Program-made: the position numbers and the translations under genes | Part shown: one piece after another, positions 56,124 to 64,000 of the stretch | How positions within the stretch are numbered: the first letter of the stretch is position 1 | Layout: each line of letters starts with the position of its first letter | Notes under the pieces: generated by a model | What the model was told of the DNA's origin: nothing | Seen by the model: the letters and a program-made list of their open reading frames with translations, nothing else | Database searches by the model: none | NCBI GenBank assembly: GCA_038124025.1 | Contig: JAYPBC010000004.1 | Span: forward strand, 1-64,000 | Source: UBA1275 sp038124025 | GTDB taxonomy: Bacteria; Bacteroidota; Rhodothermia; Balneolales; Balneolaceae | Direction of reading: 5' to 3' | Length of the DNA: 64,000 bases

Positions 56124-57612
56124 AAAAACGTTTAACAGGATTCTCTGAAGACTCGTTTTTCGGAGGTCCTGTTTTTTTTCCTTTCGTTTGTTTAACAGAT
56201 ACTCTGGCTAATTGTGTTTTACCTTTCTTCGATTTTGAAAGCCTTTTTTGTTTTCGCTTCTGATCAAGCTCCTCTAAGTTCACCCTTGGAGCTTCTACCT
56301 CTTTATAAGTCGACTGCTTTTTAGTTCCTTTCTTTTTCTGCTGGTTGCTGGTTGGAGTTCCTTTTATTGAGTTTTTATTCTTGTATTTAGCCTTTTGCCC
56401 ATCATTGTGTTTAGCTCTACTCTTACCTTGAGCTTTCTGATTTGATGCCTGAGCATCTTCTTGGTTGTTTCTAGGACTTCGCTTAGGCAAAGGGATTTTA
56501 ATGGGTGCTAAACCAATGCCCTTAGAAACCTCTAAAAAGGCTTTTAAATCATCCTGATATAACAGTGAGACTACCTGTTTTTTATATCCATAATCAAGCA
56601 GCTGCATAGAACGTACTAACTCAAAAATATCGTCTGGGATATCGTAGTATATTATTTCACCGATTCCATGAAGATGTAATTCCTCAATAGATAGTCCTGC
56701 ATAAAGTAAAATACGGTAGTCTTTATCATAATAGTTACTCAACCTTTCCCGCTTTAACTCTTCGGTAGCAGATGAGTCAATGCTAACCACTCCCCAATTT
56801 TTCTTTCGTATAACTTTAAATAAGCGTTGTATGGTTTTTCTCGAGTAGGCGGATACAACAATACGCTGGGTTTTAGAGTCTTCTAAATGACTCATAAGAG
56901 TGGAAATCTTCGACCGCTCTGGAATTTGGCAATAATAGTTATGAACCCTGCTGTTAAGAGCAATCGCTGGTCCTACTCCACTCATTAAGGACTCAAAACC
57001 AATACATTTAGTATGTACCGGCATAAAAGCCAACAGTGATTCAACGGTAGCATTATAAGTTTGAGCCTGAACATACATTTGAGTCTGTGGTCCAATACTT
57101 TTGGCTATTTTTTTAACCTTATTGAACATTTTGTATCGATCTAGTTCATCCGCGTTAACAATCACCAATTTATCTAGCCCACCGAGTTCCCAAATTCCAT
57201 CCGAAATAAAATCTAATAGTCTTCCAGGATCGCCAACTACTACCGTTGGTTCAGATTTTAAAGCTTGCTCTTGTATGGTTTTCTCTTCCCGCTGAGTTAC
57301 TCTTGAACAACGTATTTTAGCGTGATAACCTACCGCCCATACCCACTGCTCAATCTCGATTGCTCTATTTGCAGTAGGGCATAATATTCCTATTCGACTG
57401 GGTTTAGCTTGCTTTTCGTCCGATTCTGCTAGATGATGCACTATTGGAAGAAGTAGTTCGTCCAATGATGAACCCGAGGATTTTATTAGAGCTGAACCCT
57501 TCCGATGATCTAGTTGTAATAATTCTTTGTAGATTTCTTTTACTTCGGTAATTCCAACATCCTTTAACCCTTTTATAATACTCGGATGTATTTTTAAACT
57601 CTCAAACGTCAA
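56107..57612 (-). CDS. DEAD-box-like pseudo-helicase with basic low-complexity tail
   Basis: The 501-residue protein keeps the two-RecA DEAD-box scaffold, but catalytic motifs are lost. Motif I is SSGSSLDE (residues 45-52) with Ser where the Lys of GKT should be; motif II aligns NADE (153-156) with DEAD; motif III is QAQ (182-184) for SAT; motif VI lacks the Arg fingers (about 334-343, RSMQLLDYGY). GDPGRL (127-132, motif Ib) and IYYDIPDD (321-328) remain. Residues about 377-501 are a Lys/Arg/Gln/Asn-rich tail ending KRFFKRLF. It is probably an ATP-independent RNA-binding protein; this is inference. Confidence 0.8.
   Translation of the reverse strand: MTFESLKIHPSIIKGLKDVGITEVKEIYKELLQLDHRKGSALIKSSGSSLDELLLPIVHHLAESDEKQAKPSRIGILCPTANRAIEIEQWVWAVGYHAKIRCSRVTQREEKTIQEQALKSEPTVVVGDPGRLLDFISDGIWELGGLDKLVIVNADELDRYKMFNKVKKIAKSIGPQTQMYVQAQTYNATVESLLAFMPVHTKCIGFESLMSGVGPAIALNSRVHNYYCQIPERSKISTLMSHLEDSKTQRIVVSAYSRKTIQRLFKVIRKKNWGVVSIDSSATEELKRERLSNYYDKDYRILLYAGLSIEELHLHGIGEIIYYDIPDDIFELVRSMQLLDYGYKKQVVSLLYQDDLKAFLEVSKGIGLAPIKIPLPKRSPRNNQEDAQASNQKAQGKSRAKHNDGQKAKYKNKNSIKGTPTSNQQKKKGTKKQSTYKEVEAPRVNLEELDQKRKQKRLSKSKKGKTQLARVSVKQTKGKKTGPPKNESSENPVKRFFKRLF
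56134..56180 (+). terminator. Rho-independent terminator of the PLP enzyme, inside the opposite gene
   Basis: AACAGGA (56134-56140) pairs with TCCTGTT (56167-56173), extended inside by CTCTG/CGGAG, followed by a run of T. It ends forward transcription from the alpha-oxoamine synthase while lying inside the coding sequence of the reverse-strand helicase-like gene. Confidence 0.65.
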
Positions 57613-57690
57613 AATTATACCTCTTCTTCTCTTCTCTTCTATTTCTCAAGTAATTTACCATAGCATTTGTTAGTGCTACAAAACTAATAC

Positions 57691-57710
57691 TACTTACTAT
57701 TTAGTGAGTA
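57691..57710. promoter_or_regulatory. 20-bp palindrome, operator-like site 3 (pseudo-helicase upstream)
   Basis: TACTTACTATTTAGTGAGTA, symmetric at 16 of 20 positions, with the same pattern as the two sites upstream of odhB. It lies about 80 bases upstream of the pseudo-helicase start, where an operator would be expected. Confidence 0.5.
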
Positions 57711-57767
57711 CGCAAACCTTTAACCTATTGCTCAGCAATGAGTAATATACAAAAGTAGTTAAATAAG

Positions 57768-58724
57768 CTAATCCCTTTTAGCAGGATTTAACCAATGGCT
57801 GTGAATACCGACTTTCCCCAAGGGTCTCTGTAAAAAAATAATAATAAGCAATAAAGACAAACACATCGCAAGAACCCCCGATAAACCCGCTTCTGGACCA
57901 AATAATCCACCAGTCCACCAATCTGGCCCTATTGATTGAATGCTTACGAACGATGCCGTTGGTGATAACCCACTTACCTTAAACCCAAAAATACCGCCTA
58001 AAATAAAATTCCAAGCACTATGCAGTCCTATGGAGAGGGCTAGGTTAGCTGTCCAAAGGAAAGGAAAGGCTAGTAAGAACCCTGCTAAACTAATAGTTAT
58101 AAAGGTGATCATAGAGGCATTTGGATTGAAAAGATGAGCAAATGAAAACATCAGAGAAGAAATGATTACAGCAACAAAAAGAGCCGTCACTTCAGACATA
58201 CCCTCCCACCATATACCTTCTTTAAGATTAATTAGTATATATCCTCTTAGTAATATTTCTTCATAAAAACCAACCGCCAGCATTTGTAACAGGAATAAAA
58301 AGATCGAATAATACCATGATGTTGATGATTGAAACAATTGGGTCGTATGATGAGATGCATTATTTTGGCTTAGATAACCGACTGACTCGATATCATAAAA
58401 CCCAAATAGCCAACCAATTCCTACCATTGTACCTAGGGCTAGCAAACCAATGACCCAGCCGGCTGTATAATACTTAAATGAGGTTTCGTTCCAGTATAAC
58501 CCACCATCAAACCAAGGTTTTTCTTTACTGACCCGATGATCGGTCAAAAATAAATTCACCCGATACCACCCGTACGCACAAGGGATCACGACTAACCATT
58601 GCCAACCTGCCATAGGAATGGATTGTGTAAGTCCGACCAATAGAATCATTCCTAAAAAAAAGAAGGGTATTCGAATACCCGAACGAAATCGTTTCTCTTC
58701 CCGATTAAATATTGGATGTATCAT
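57768..58724 (-). CDS. CPBP-family intramembrane metalloprotease (CAAX-protease-like)
   Basis: A 318-residue inner-membrane protein with about eight helices. The catalytic motifs are EEILLRGYI (Glu-Glu-x3-Arg, around residue 155), FSFAHLFNP (Phe-x3-His) and GLHSAWNF. The family is named glutamic intramembrane endopeptidases; targets are unknown here. The gene is transcribed alone toward the pseudo-helicase. Confidence 0.88.
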   Translation of the reverse strand: MIHPIFNREEKRFRSGIRIPFFFLGMILLVGLTQSIPMAGWQWLVVIPCAYGWYRVNLFLTDHRVSKEKPWFDGGLYWNETSFKYYTAGWVIGLLALGTMVGIGWLFGFYDIESVGYLSQNNASHHTTQLFQSSTSWYYSIFLFLLQMLAVGFYEEILLRGYILINLKEGIWWEGMSEVTALFVAVIISSLMFSFAHLFNPNASMITFITISLAGFLLAFPFLWTANLALSIGLHSAWNFILGGIFGFKVSGLSPTASFVSIQSIGPDWWTGGLFGPEAGLSGVLAMCLSLLLIIIFLQRPLGKVGIHSHWLNPAKRD

Positions 58725-58975
58725 TTAAAGAATCACCATATCAATTAACTATTATAGTTATTGAGAATTTAGAAAACACCTTGGTAAGAGCTTAGGAAAA
58801 GTTTAGTATTAACATTAAAATCATTCAATAATATTAAGTTAAAACTTGTTACATATTATACCTATGAAACTTGGTTTTAGATTGCTACTAGCTATTCGAT
58901 AAGCATTGGTATACAAGACAATTATTGATATATTATTCTTATATAAAAACTATTTAGAAGTTAAAAAATGTCATT
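58725..58975. promoter_or_regulatory. AT-rich divergent intergenic region
   Basis: About 250 bases, strongly AT-rich, between the divergent CPBP protease and secG. It should hold both promoters. No clear inverted repeat, tRNA or small gene was found. Confidence 0.35.
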
Positions 58976-59332
58976 ATGTTATATACAATTTTAATAATTA
59001 CTATTGCTATTATTTGCGCGTTACTGATTGTTGTGGTATTACTTCAGAACGGGTCCGGTCAAGGTCTTTCAGGGATCGGTGCAACATCAATGGGAGGAAG
59101 TTCTGGACTTGGCGCAAGAAGAACGGCTGATTTATTATCAAAAGCGACATCTTATTTGGGTGGCGTTTTTCTTTTTCTTTGCGTACTTGCTAATTTTGTA
59201 ATTGATAAGCCGGAATCAGAAAATAGTATTCTACAAGGTGGGGCTCCATTAATGCAAGACAATGCTGTACCAGCAATGCAGTCTTTTGATAACGGTATAT
59301 TACCAAATGACGAAAATCAACCAATTGACTAA
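58976..59332 (+). CDS. secG: Preprotein translocase subunit SecG
   Basis: Part of the SecYEG channel. The 118-residue protein has two transmembrane helices: residues about 3-23, and a second one (SYLGGVFLFLCVLANFVI) near 60-77. The intervening LLQNGSGQGLSGIG and FLCV segments are family-typical. A Gly/Ser-rich cytoplasmic loop holds GLGARRTADLLSK. The C-terminal 40 residues are an acidic extension beyond the core. It opens a forward group with the TPR and receptor genes 21 and 19 bases apart. Confidence 0.93.
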   Translation: MLYTILIITIAIICALLIVVVLLQNGSGQGLSGIGATSMGGSSGLGARRTADLLSKATSYLGGVFLFLCVLANFVIDKPESENSILQGGAPLMQDNAVPAMQSFDNGILPNDENQPID

Positions 59333-59353
59333 CCGTAATTAATAAGTTTTAAA

Positions 59354-60910
59354 ATGAAAGTACTTAAAATTCTTGCACTGACGTTTAGTGTTGCATTTTA
59401 TACGGCCACAATATTTGCTCAAGAGACTAAATTGATACCTCTAACTACTAATTCTGAAAAAGCTTTAGAATTAATGAGGACAGTGATGGCTAATGCTGAA
59501 GAATTCAGAGGTAATGATAACCCGCCTCTATTGGAAGAAATATTAAGACTTGATCCCAACTTCCATTTTGCAAAAACCTATAATTCAATATTACTTGAAA
59601 ATAATACTTATAGAGCAAATCTGAATAATGCGTACGAAAATAGAAGTAATGTCTCTGAAATTGAAGAAAAATTAATTGAGGCTACTTACCAACAGTACAT
59701 TAATTTAAATATTGTACTAGCAGATAAAATAATTGATGACTTAATTTCTAAATATCCAGAATATTACCAACTACGCTTAGTATCTGCCGATTTAAAAAAT
59801 GATTTGAAGGACCCTTATGCTAAGGATTCAAGATATGCAGAAATCTTGGAGCAAAATTCCAATTCATTTCCAGCATTATTTCGAAGAGCACAATTACATT
59901 TTCCAGTTGATAATGACATAGTTAATTTCCCAATTGAAGAAAGAGATACAGACTTAGCGGCGAGTTATCTAATGAAAGCTGCGAGTTTACAACCAAAAAA
60001 TCCAGGGCCACAACGATTTTTAGGTAATGTTTATAGAGGACAGAAAAATTTAAGTATGGCGAAGCAGTCATATCAAAGTGCTAGATTATTGATGGGTGAA
60101 CCAGACGGAACAGATTTTACATATTCAAATATCTTATTAATGCTTGGGCATGTAGAAACTTTTAGCGGTAATTATAGAGAAGCAAGAAAATTATATGATG
60201 AAAGTCTTGAAGTTTTAGATTTCAGACAAAAACCAACCTACTTCCAATATCCTGTATTTACCTATTTTTATGAAAGAGATTATGAACAAGCAATAATTGC
60301 TTTTACAAGAATGCGTAGTGAAATTAACAGCTCAAATCAAGATCAGGAGTGGAAAACTGCTAACATCACACTTATGGAAGAGAACATTTTTATCTCGTAT
60401 TTGCACAATCAGGATGAGCAAGGTGCAAATAAATCGTTGCAACAATTAGCTGGATTCAAAAGAAACGAGTTGAACTCATATTTAACTTCTGGAGCAAGCC
60501 GTGAACAACTCCTGGCGTTGAAGAACAAAAATGATATATATCTTTTAGAACTCAGGATTTGGAAAGATATTATTTTTGGTTCATCTAATATAGACCCACA
60601 GCTCAATAGGCTCAAAATATTACTTGAAAAAAATCTTAGTCAAGATCCTAATGCCCTAACTTTATTTTACAAATATAGTGGCTATGCTGCACTGATGAGT
60701 GGGGATAATCAAGCAGCAATAAATCATTACTCTAAAATATCAAATATAGAAATGGACGATGATAATTATCATAGCTATTTCTATGCTTTAGCACTGAGAG
60801 GAAGTGGGGATACTGAAAAAAGTTCGACTATTTTAAAAAGGGTGGCTGAAAATACATTTGCAACGCGCGGCGCCGCATTAGTTCAAATGCTTGCTAAACG
60901 CCAACTCTAA
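59354..60910 (+). CDS. Exported TPR protein of unknown role
   Basis: A 518-residue protein with a signal peptide (residues 1-22, ending IFAQ) and helical repeats through the chain, among them TPR-like units AASYLMKAASLQPKNPGPQRFLG, GNYREARKLYDESLEVL and GDNQAAINHYSKISN, each a separate repeat. Noticeably AT-rich, with many AAA/AAT/TTA codons, unlike the secG gene before it. With 19 bases to the next gene, it may be a periplasmic partner of the downstream receptor-phosphatase. Confidence 0.75.
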   Translation: MKVLKILALTFSVAFYTATIFAQETKLIPLTTNSEKALELMRTVMANAEEFRGNDNPPLLEEILRLDPNFHFAKTYNSILLENNTYRANLNNAYENRSNVSEIEEKLIEATYQQYINLNIVLADKIIDDLISKYPEYYQLRLVSADLKNDLKDPYAKDSRYAEILEQNSNSFPALFRRAQLHFPVDNDIVNFPIEERDTDLAASYLMKAASLQPKNPGPQRFLGNVYRGQKNLSMAKQSYQSARLLMGEPDGTDFTYSNILLMLGHVETFSGNYREARKLYDESLEVLDFRQKPTYFQYPVFTYFYERDYEQAIIAFTRMRSEINSSNQDQEWKTANITLMEENIFISYLHNQDEQGANKSLQQLAGFKRNELNSYLTSGASREQLLALKNKNDIYLLELRIWKDIIFGSSNIDPQLNRLKILLEKNLSQDPNALTLFYKYSGYAALMSGDNQAAINHYSKISNIEMDDDNYHSYFYALALRGSGDTEKSSTILKRVAENTFATRGAALVQMLAKRQL

Positions 60911-60929
60911 GTATCGATAAGAGTAAAAA

Positions 60930-63900
60930 ATGATCTTCCAAAAAAAGAACTTAGCGTTACTAGTTTTCTTTTTAACCTTTCATTCATTTTTAGATGCTCA
61001 AACATCTCAATCAATAAATGGATTATCTTCTAATTTTATTGAATCCGTTAAATCTGATGAATTTGGTATCATATGGATTGGAACAAATGAGGGTCTAAAT
61101 GCTCTAATTGATGGCCGAGTTTATCAGTATCAATCAGATTTAAGTGATCCAGCCTCTCTACTAAATACTCAAATTAATGATATATATGTAACGGATAATA
61201 ATACAGTCATTGCATTATCTAATGAAGGGCTAAATATTTTTCAAAGATCAAATAACTCATTTAAACAAATACGTACAGAAACAAGACCAATATCTTTGTT
61301 CGAAGATCCTTATTCAAATAATATATATATAGCTACAGAGAATAGCGGTTTAATTATCTTAAATAGTGAATTAGAGATAAATCAATCTTATAAATTTGAT
61401 GTATTTGATCCTTCAACAATATCAACGAATAACTTGACATCGCTATTAGACAATAATGGAATCTATTTCGAACAGAACAAGATATGGGTTGCAACAGATC
61501 GAGGTTTAAATATTATAAATCGCGAAGACAGTAGTGTTAGTAGACGGTTAGAAAATACTAACGGAAGTTTATCTTCAAATGTTATAAATGGATTTTCGAG
61601 TATTAACATCAATAGCTCTATGATTGAACCTAGAACAGATTATTTGCTAATAGGGACAGACAGAGGGTTAAATATTTATGACAGAGAGAGTGGTAACCTT
61701 ATCAACCAGAAGCAATTTGTAAATAGTGATGTAAAAAATATAATTAAGATTAATTCAAAACTATTTGCGTTGTTGGTTAACTCAAAACTAACACTTTTAG
61801 AGTATGACTCGATAAATCAAAAGTTTGAATCAAAAATAATCGCAAACGACAAAGATAATTCTACTTTTGAAAGCATATACCAACATGAAAATTATCTAGT
61901 AGCAAAAGGTGAAGATTACCTATATATCTTTGATGAAGATTTTAGAGTTATTTTTGAAGAAAAAACAGAATATCCCATAACTGAAGTCAACATTAAAGAA
62001 AATTTTTTGTGGGTTGGTACTCAAAATGGTTTAACAAAATATAATCTAAAGGGATCTTTAATTAAAAAATTAGGAGATGGTACTGATTATTATTCTCGTA
62101 ATGAGTATTACGAAATTCAGTTAAAAGATAACATGTTCCTTGTAAAGGATATTTTAAATGAAAATACTTATGAAATTGAAATATCAGAAGATTTTGTAAA
62201 TGATAAAAACAAAAAAATTATCCTAAAAAACAACTATTTGCTAGCATTAGGCAATAGCACACTTCATTTTTATGATTTAGATTTTAGCTTCTTTGCTTTA
62301 CAATTTAGTTACAATTTTGAGTTAGAATTAGGGAGTGAAGTTAACAATATTGGGCTTAATGAAGAATCTTTTTATGTAACTACTAATAACGCAATCATTG
62401 AATTTGAATCAGATTTAAATAATTTTTCAGATTTCACATTTATTCTTCCAAAAAACGAGTACATCTATGATGAATTAATAAGTCCAAATGTACCACCAAA
62501 GTTTACCGATATTGAAAGAGTTGATAACAGTTTGTGGATTTCAAGCGATATCAAGACTCTTTCCATTCACCATATAGAAAATTTAGACGACACTTTAAAT
62601 TTCGACTTCACAGATAAAGGAACTAATGTTCTAAGTACATTAAATAGAATCGATAATCTCTATTATGATGAAGAAAATAACACAATGTACGGTGGAACCA
62701 GTGGAAGAGGGTTATATACATTTGATTTAGAATCAAAAACTATAAATAGAATTACAAAAGAAGACGGGTTATTATCCAATAATATATCTGATATTCACTA
62801 TCAAGATGGTATTCTATTTATTCAAAGTGGGCAAGGTATAAATTTAATTAAGGATGGAAAAATCCGCTCAATCACGGAAGAAGACGGACTTTTTATGACA
62901 TCTTTCAATGAAAAGTCTATTCACCAAATTGACAGCACAAATATTGTACTAAGTGGAACAGATGGGCTTTATCAATTTAATTATGGAGATTTGTATGAAA
63001 TTGATGCTTCAAATGAAATAAAATTATTCAAAGTTATAGGCTATGATAAATTCAACAATCCTTATCCTATTCAATTTATTGATGACAAAATACAGATAGA
63101 CTATCAAATAACATCACTGTTGTTTGACGTTTATATTGGTAACCACTACAAATCAGACAATAATAGGTTCTATTACAGTATTAATAATGATTCTTATAAT
63201 GCAAACATTAATGGAAGCCAAATTGTTATCTCCTCACTTCCATATTATGGATCAGAATTAAGTATATACCTTGTTGATGCAAATGGAAATCGATCTCTTA
63301 ATGAAATAGAGATTGCTATAACCAATAAACCTCCCTTTTGGTTTAGTTACCAAGCATTACTTCTTTATATTATTGCTCTAATCGGTATTTATTGGTTAAT
63401 CCAGAAAAGGCGAGTTGAAAAAGCAAAAGATGAGTTTGAAAAAGAAAGACGTGAAAAGGAATTAAACGAAGCCAGAGATTTACAACAAAGCTTACTACCC
63501 AAAATAACACCAACAACAAAAATTTTCGATATTAGCACATATCTACAATCTGCTAATGAAATGGGTGGTGATTATTTCGATTTCATTGAGTTTGAAGACA
63601 AACTTTACAGTATATGTGGTGATGCAACAGGCCATGGGGTAACTTCAGGAATTATGGTATCCGTCACTAAAGCAGGTTTAAATGGTGTTGAATTAAATTC
63701 TCCATCCATGATGCTAAGTAAATTAAATACCATTGTTAAAAAAGTGAATTTTGGTAGAATTCGTATGAGTTTATCAGTAGTTAAACTTGAAGAGAATTCA
63801 ATTGAAATAAGTTCAGCTGCAATGCCACCTTATTTCATATACAGTGCAAAAAACAACAAGCTAAACGAGGTGTTAATTCCTAACTTACCTCTGGGTGGAT

Positions 63901-64000
63901 TAAGTCGAACCCAATATGAGTCTAAAAAACATGATTTTGAAGTTGGTGATATTCTAGTAATGATGTCAGACGGTTTACCAGAATTACCTAATGAATCAAA
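60930..64000 (+). CDS. Two-component-propeller receptor with C-terminal PP2C (SpoIIE-like) phosphatase, partial at the window edge
   Basis: Open frame of at least 1023 residues, running off the right edge; I translated both ends in the same frame. Signal peptide (residues 1-23, ending LDAQ), then a large extracytoplasmic beta-propeller with repeated WIGTNEGLN-type units (e.g. WVATDRGLN, LIGTDRGLNIYD, WVGTQNGLTKY, LSGTDGLYQF). A YYY-like domain precedes one transmembrane helix near residues 803-823 (ALLLYIIALIGIYWLI). A charged coiled coil leads to the phosphatase domain: ANEMGGDYFDF, GDATGHGV, MSDGLPELP. In place of the usual kinase this receptor has a PP2C domain. Strongly AT-rich. Confidence 0.88.
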   Translation, partial: MIFQKKNLALLVFFLTFHSFLDAQTSQSINGLSSNFIESVKSDEFGIIWIGTNEGLNALIDGRVYQYQSDLSDPASLLNTQINDIYVTDNNTVIALSNEGLNIFQRSNNSFKQIRTETRPISLFEDPYSNNIYIATENSGLIILNSELEINQSYKFDVFDPSTISTNNLTSLLDNNGIYFEQNKIWVATDRGLNIINREDSSVSRRLENTNGSLSSNVINGFSSININSSMIEPRTDYLLIGTDRGLNIYDRESGNLINQKQFVNSDVKNIIKINSKLFALLVNSKLTLLEYDSINQKFESKIIANDKDNSTFESIYQHENYLVAKGEDYLYIFDEDFRVIFEEKTEYPITEVNIKENFLWVGTQNGLTKYNLKGSLIKKLGDGTDYYSRNEYYEIQLKDNMFLVKDILNENTYEIEISEDFVNDKNKKIILKNNYLLALGNSTLHFYDLDFSFFALQFSYNFELELGSEVNNIGLNEESFYVTTNNAIIEFESDLNNFSDFTFILPKNEYIYDELISPNVPPKFTDIERVDNSLWISSDIKTLSIHHIENLDDTLNFDFTDKGTNVLSTLNRIDNLYYDEENNTMYGGTSGRGLYTFDLESKTINRITKEDGLLSNNISDIHYQDGILFIQSGQGINLIKDGKIRSITEEDGLFMTSFNEKSIHQIDSTNIVLSGTDGLYQFNYGDLYEIDASNEIKLFKVIGYDKFNNPYPIQFIDDKIQIDYQITSLLFDVYIGNHYKSDNNRFYYSINNDSYNANINGSQIVISSLPYYGSELSIYLVDANGNRSLNEIEIAITNKPPFWFSYQALLLYIIALIGIYWLIQKRRVEKAKDEFEKERREKELNEARDLQQSLLPKITPTTKIFDISTYLQSANEMGGDYFDFIEFEDKLYSICGDATGHGVTSGIMVSVTKAGLNGVELNSPSMMLSKLNTIVKKVNFGRIRMSLSVVKLEENSIEISSAAMPPYFIYSAKNNKLNEVLIPNLPLGGLSRTQYESKKHDFEVGDILVMMSDGLPELPNES

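Noticed and set aside
1..64000. CRISPR arrays, tRNA/rRNA genes, insertion sequences, prophage or integrase genes.
   Set aside because: No regularly spaced repeats, no cloverleaf sequence in the gaps, and no transposase, integrase or phage genes were found.

Overview
The window looks like the chromosome of a marine, moderately AT-rich member of the Bacteroidota/Rhodothermota/Balneolota side of the FCB group. Supporting signs are Na+-coupled sugar symporters, BatC/BatD/BatE aerotolerance proteins, DUF4293, BshA (bacillithiol), many lipoproteins and signal peptides, few Shine-Dalgarno sequences, and a two-lipoyl-domain dehydrogenase E2. The phylum is inferred from gene content, not from a marker tree. 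No rRNA, tRNA, CRISPR array, prophage or transposase was seen. The sequence is a draft scaffold: a 100-N gap at 28622-28721 is flanked by an exact 55-bp duplication.

Layout. 1-8.4 kb: a small lipoprotein, then a four-gene forward operon (Na+/solute symporter, GH109-type alpha-N-acetylgalactosaminidase, sugar nucleotidyltransferase, NahK-type hexosamine 1-kinase) facing a vSGLT-like Na+/galactose symporter, then a SPOR lipoprotein. Together these suggest release, uptake and activation of GalNAc and galactose. 8.7-12.8 kb: a partner-switching module (STAS antagonist, anti-sigma kinase, PP2C phosphatase) converging on an MltF-like lytic transglycosylase. 12.9-21.3 kb: a reverse-strand operon of tetR, tolC, membrane fusion protein and RND pump, followed by DUF4293 and an EamA transporter.

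21.6-33.4 kb: a second EamA transporter and a surface-polysaccharide region (SLBB export protein, glycosyltransferases, Wzz, O-antigen-ligase-like protein, WecB), with pyrR-pyrB inside it. 33.5-41.1 kb: sucC, bshA, yebC, then batC-like, batC, batD and batE. 41.2-48.5 kb: an M20 peptidase, an exported amidohydrolase, and a MacB-type export set (fusion protein, permease, TolC) without its ATPase. 48.6-53 kb: odhB-panC-panD and a transsulfuration PLP enzyme. 53.2-58.7 kb: an LVIVD-repeat lipoprotein, an alpha-oxoamine synthase (sphingolipid- or sulfonolipid-type), a DEAD-box-like protein whose catalytic motifs are degraded, and a CPBP protease. 58.9-64 kb: secG, then a markedly AT-rich pair: a TPR protein and a large beta-propeller receptor ending in a PP2C phosphatase domain, cut by the window edge.

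The least expected observations are (i) a degenerate DEAD-box pseudo-helicase with a long basic tail, and (ii) three 20-bp palindromes with one shared pattern, two upstream of odhB-panC-panD and one upstream of the pseudo-helicase, which look like operators of one unidentified regulator.
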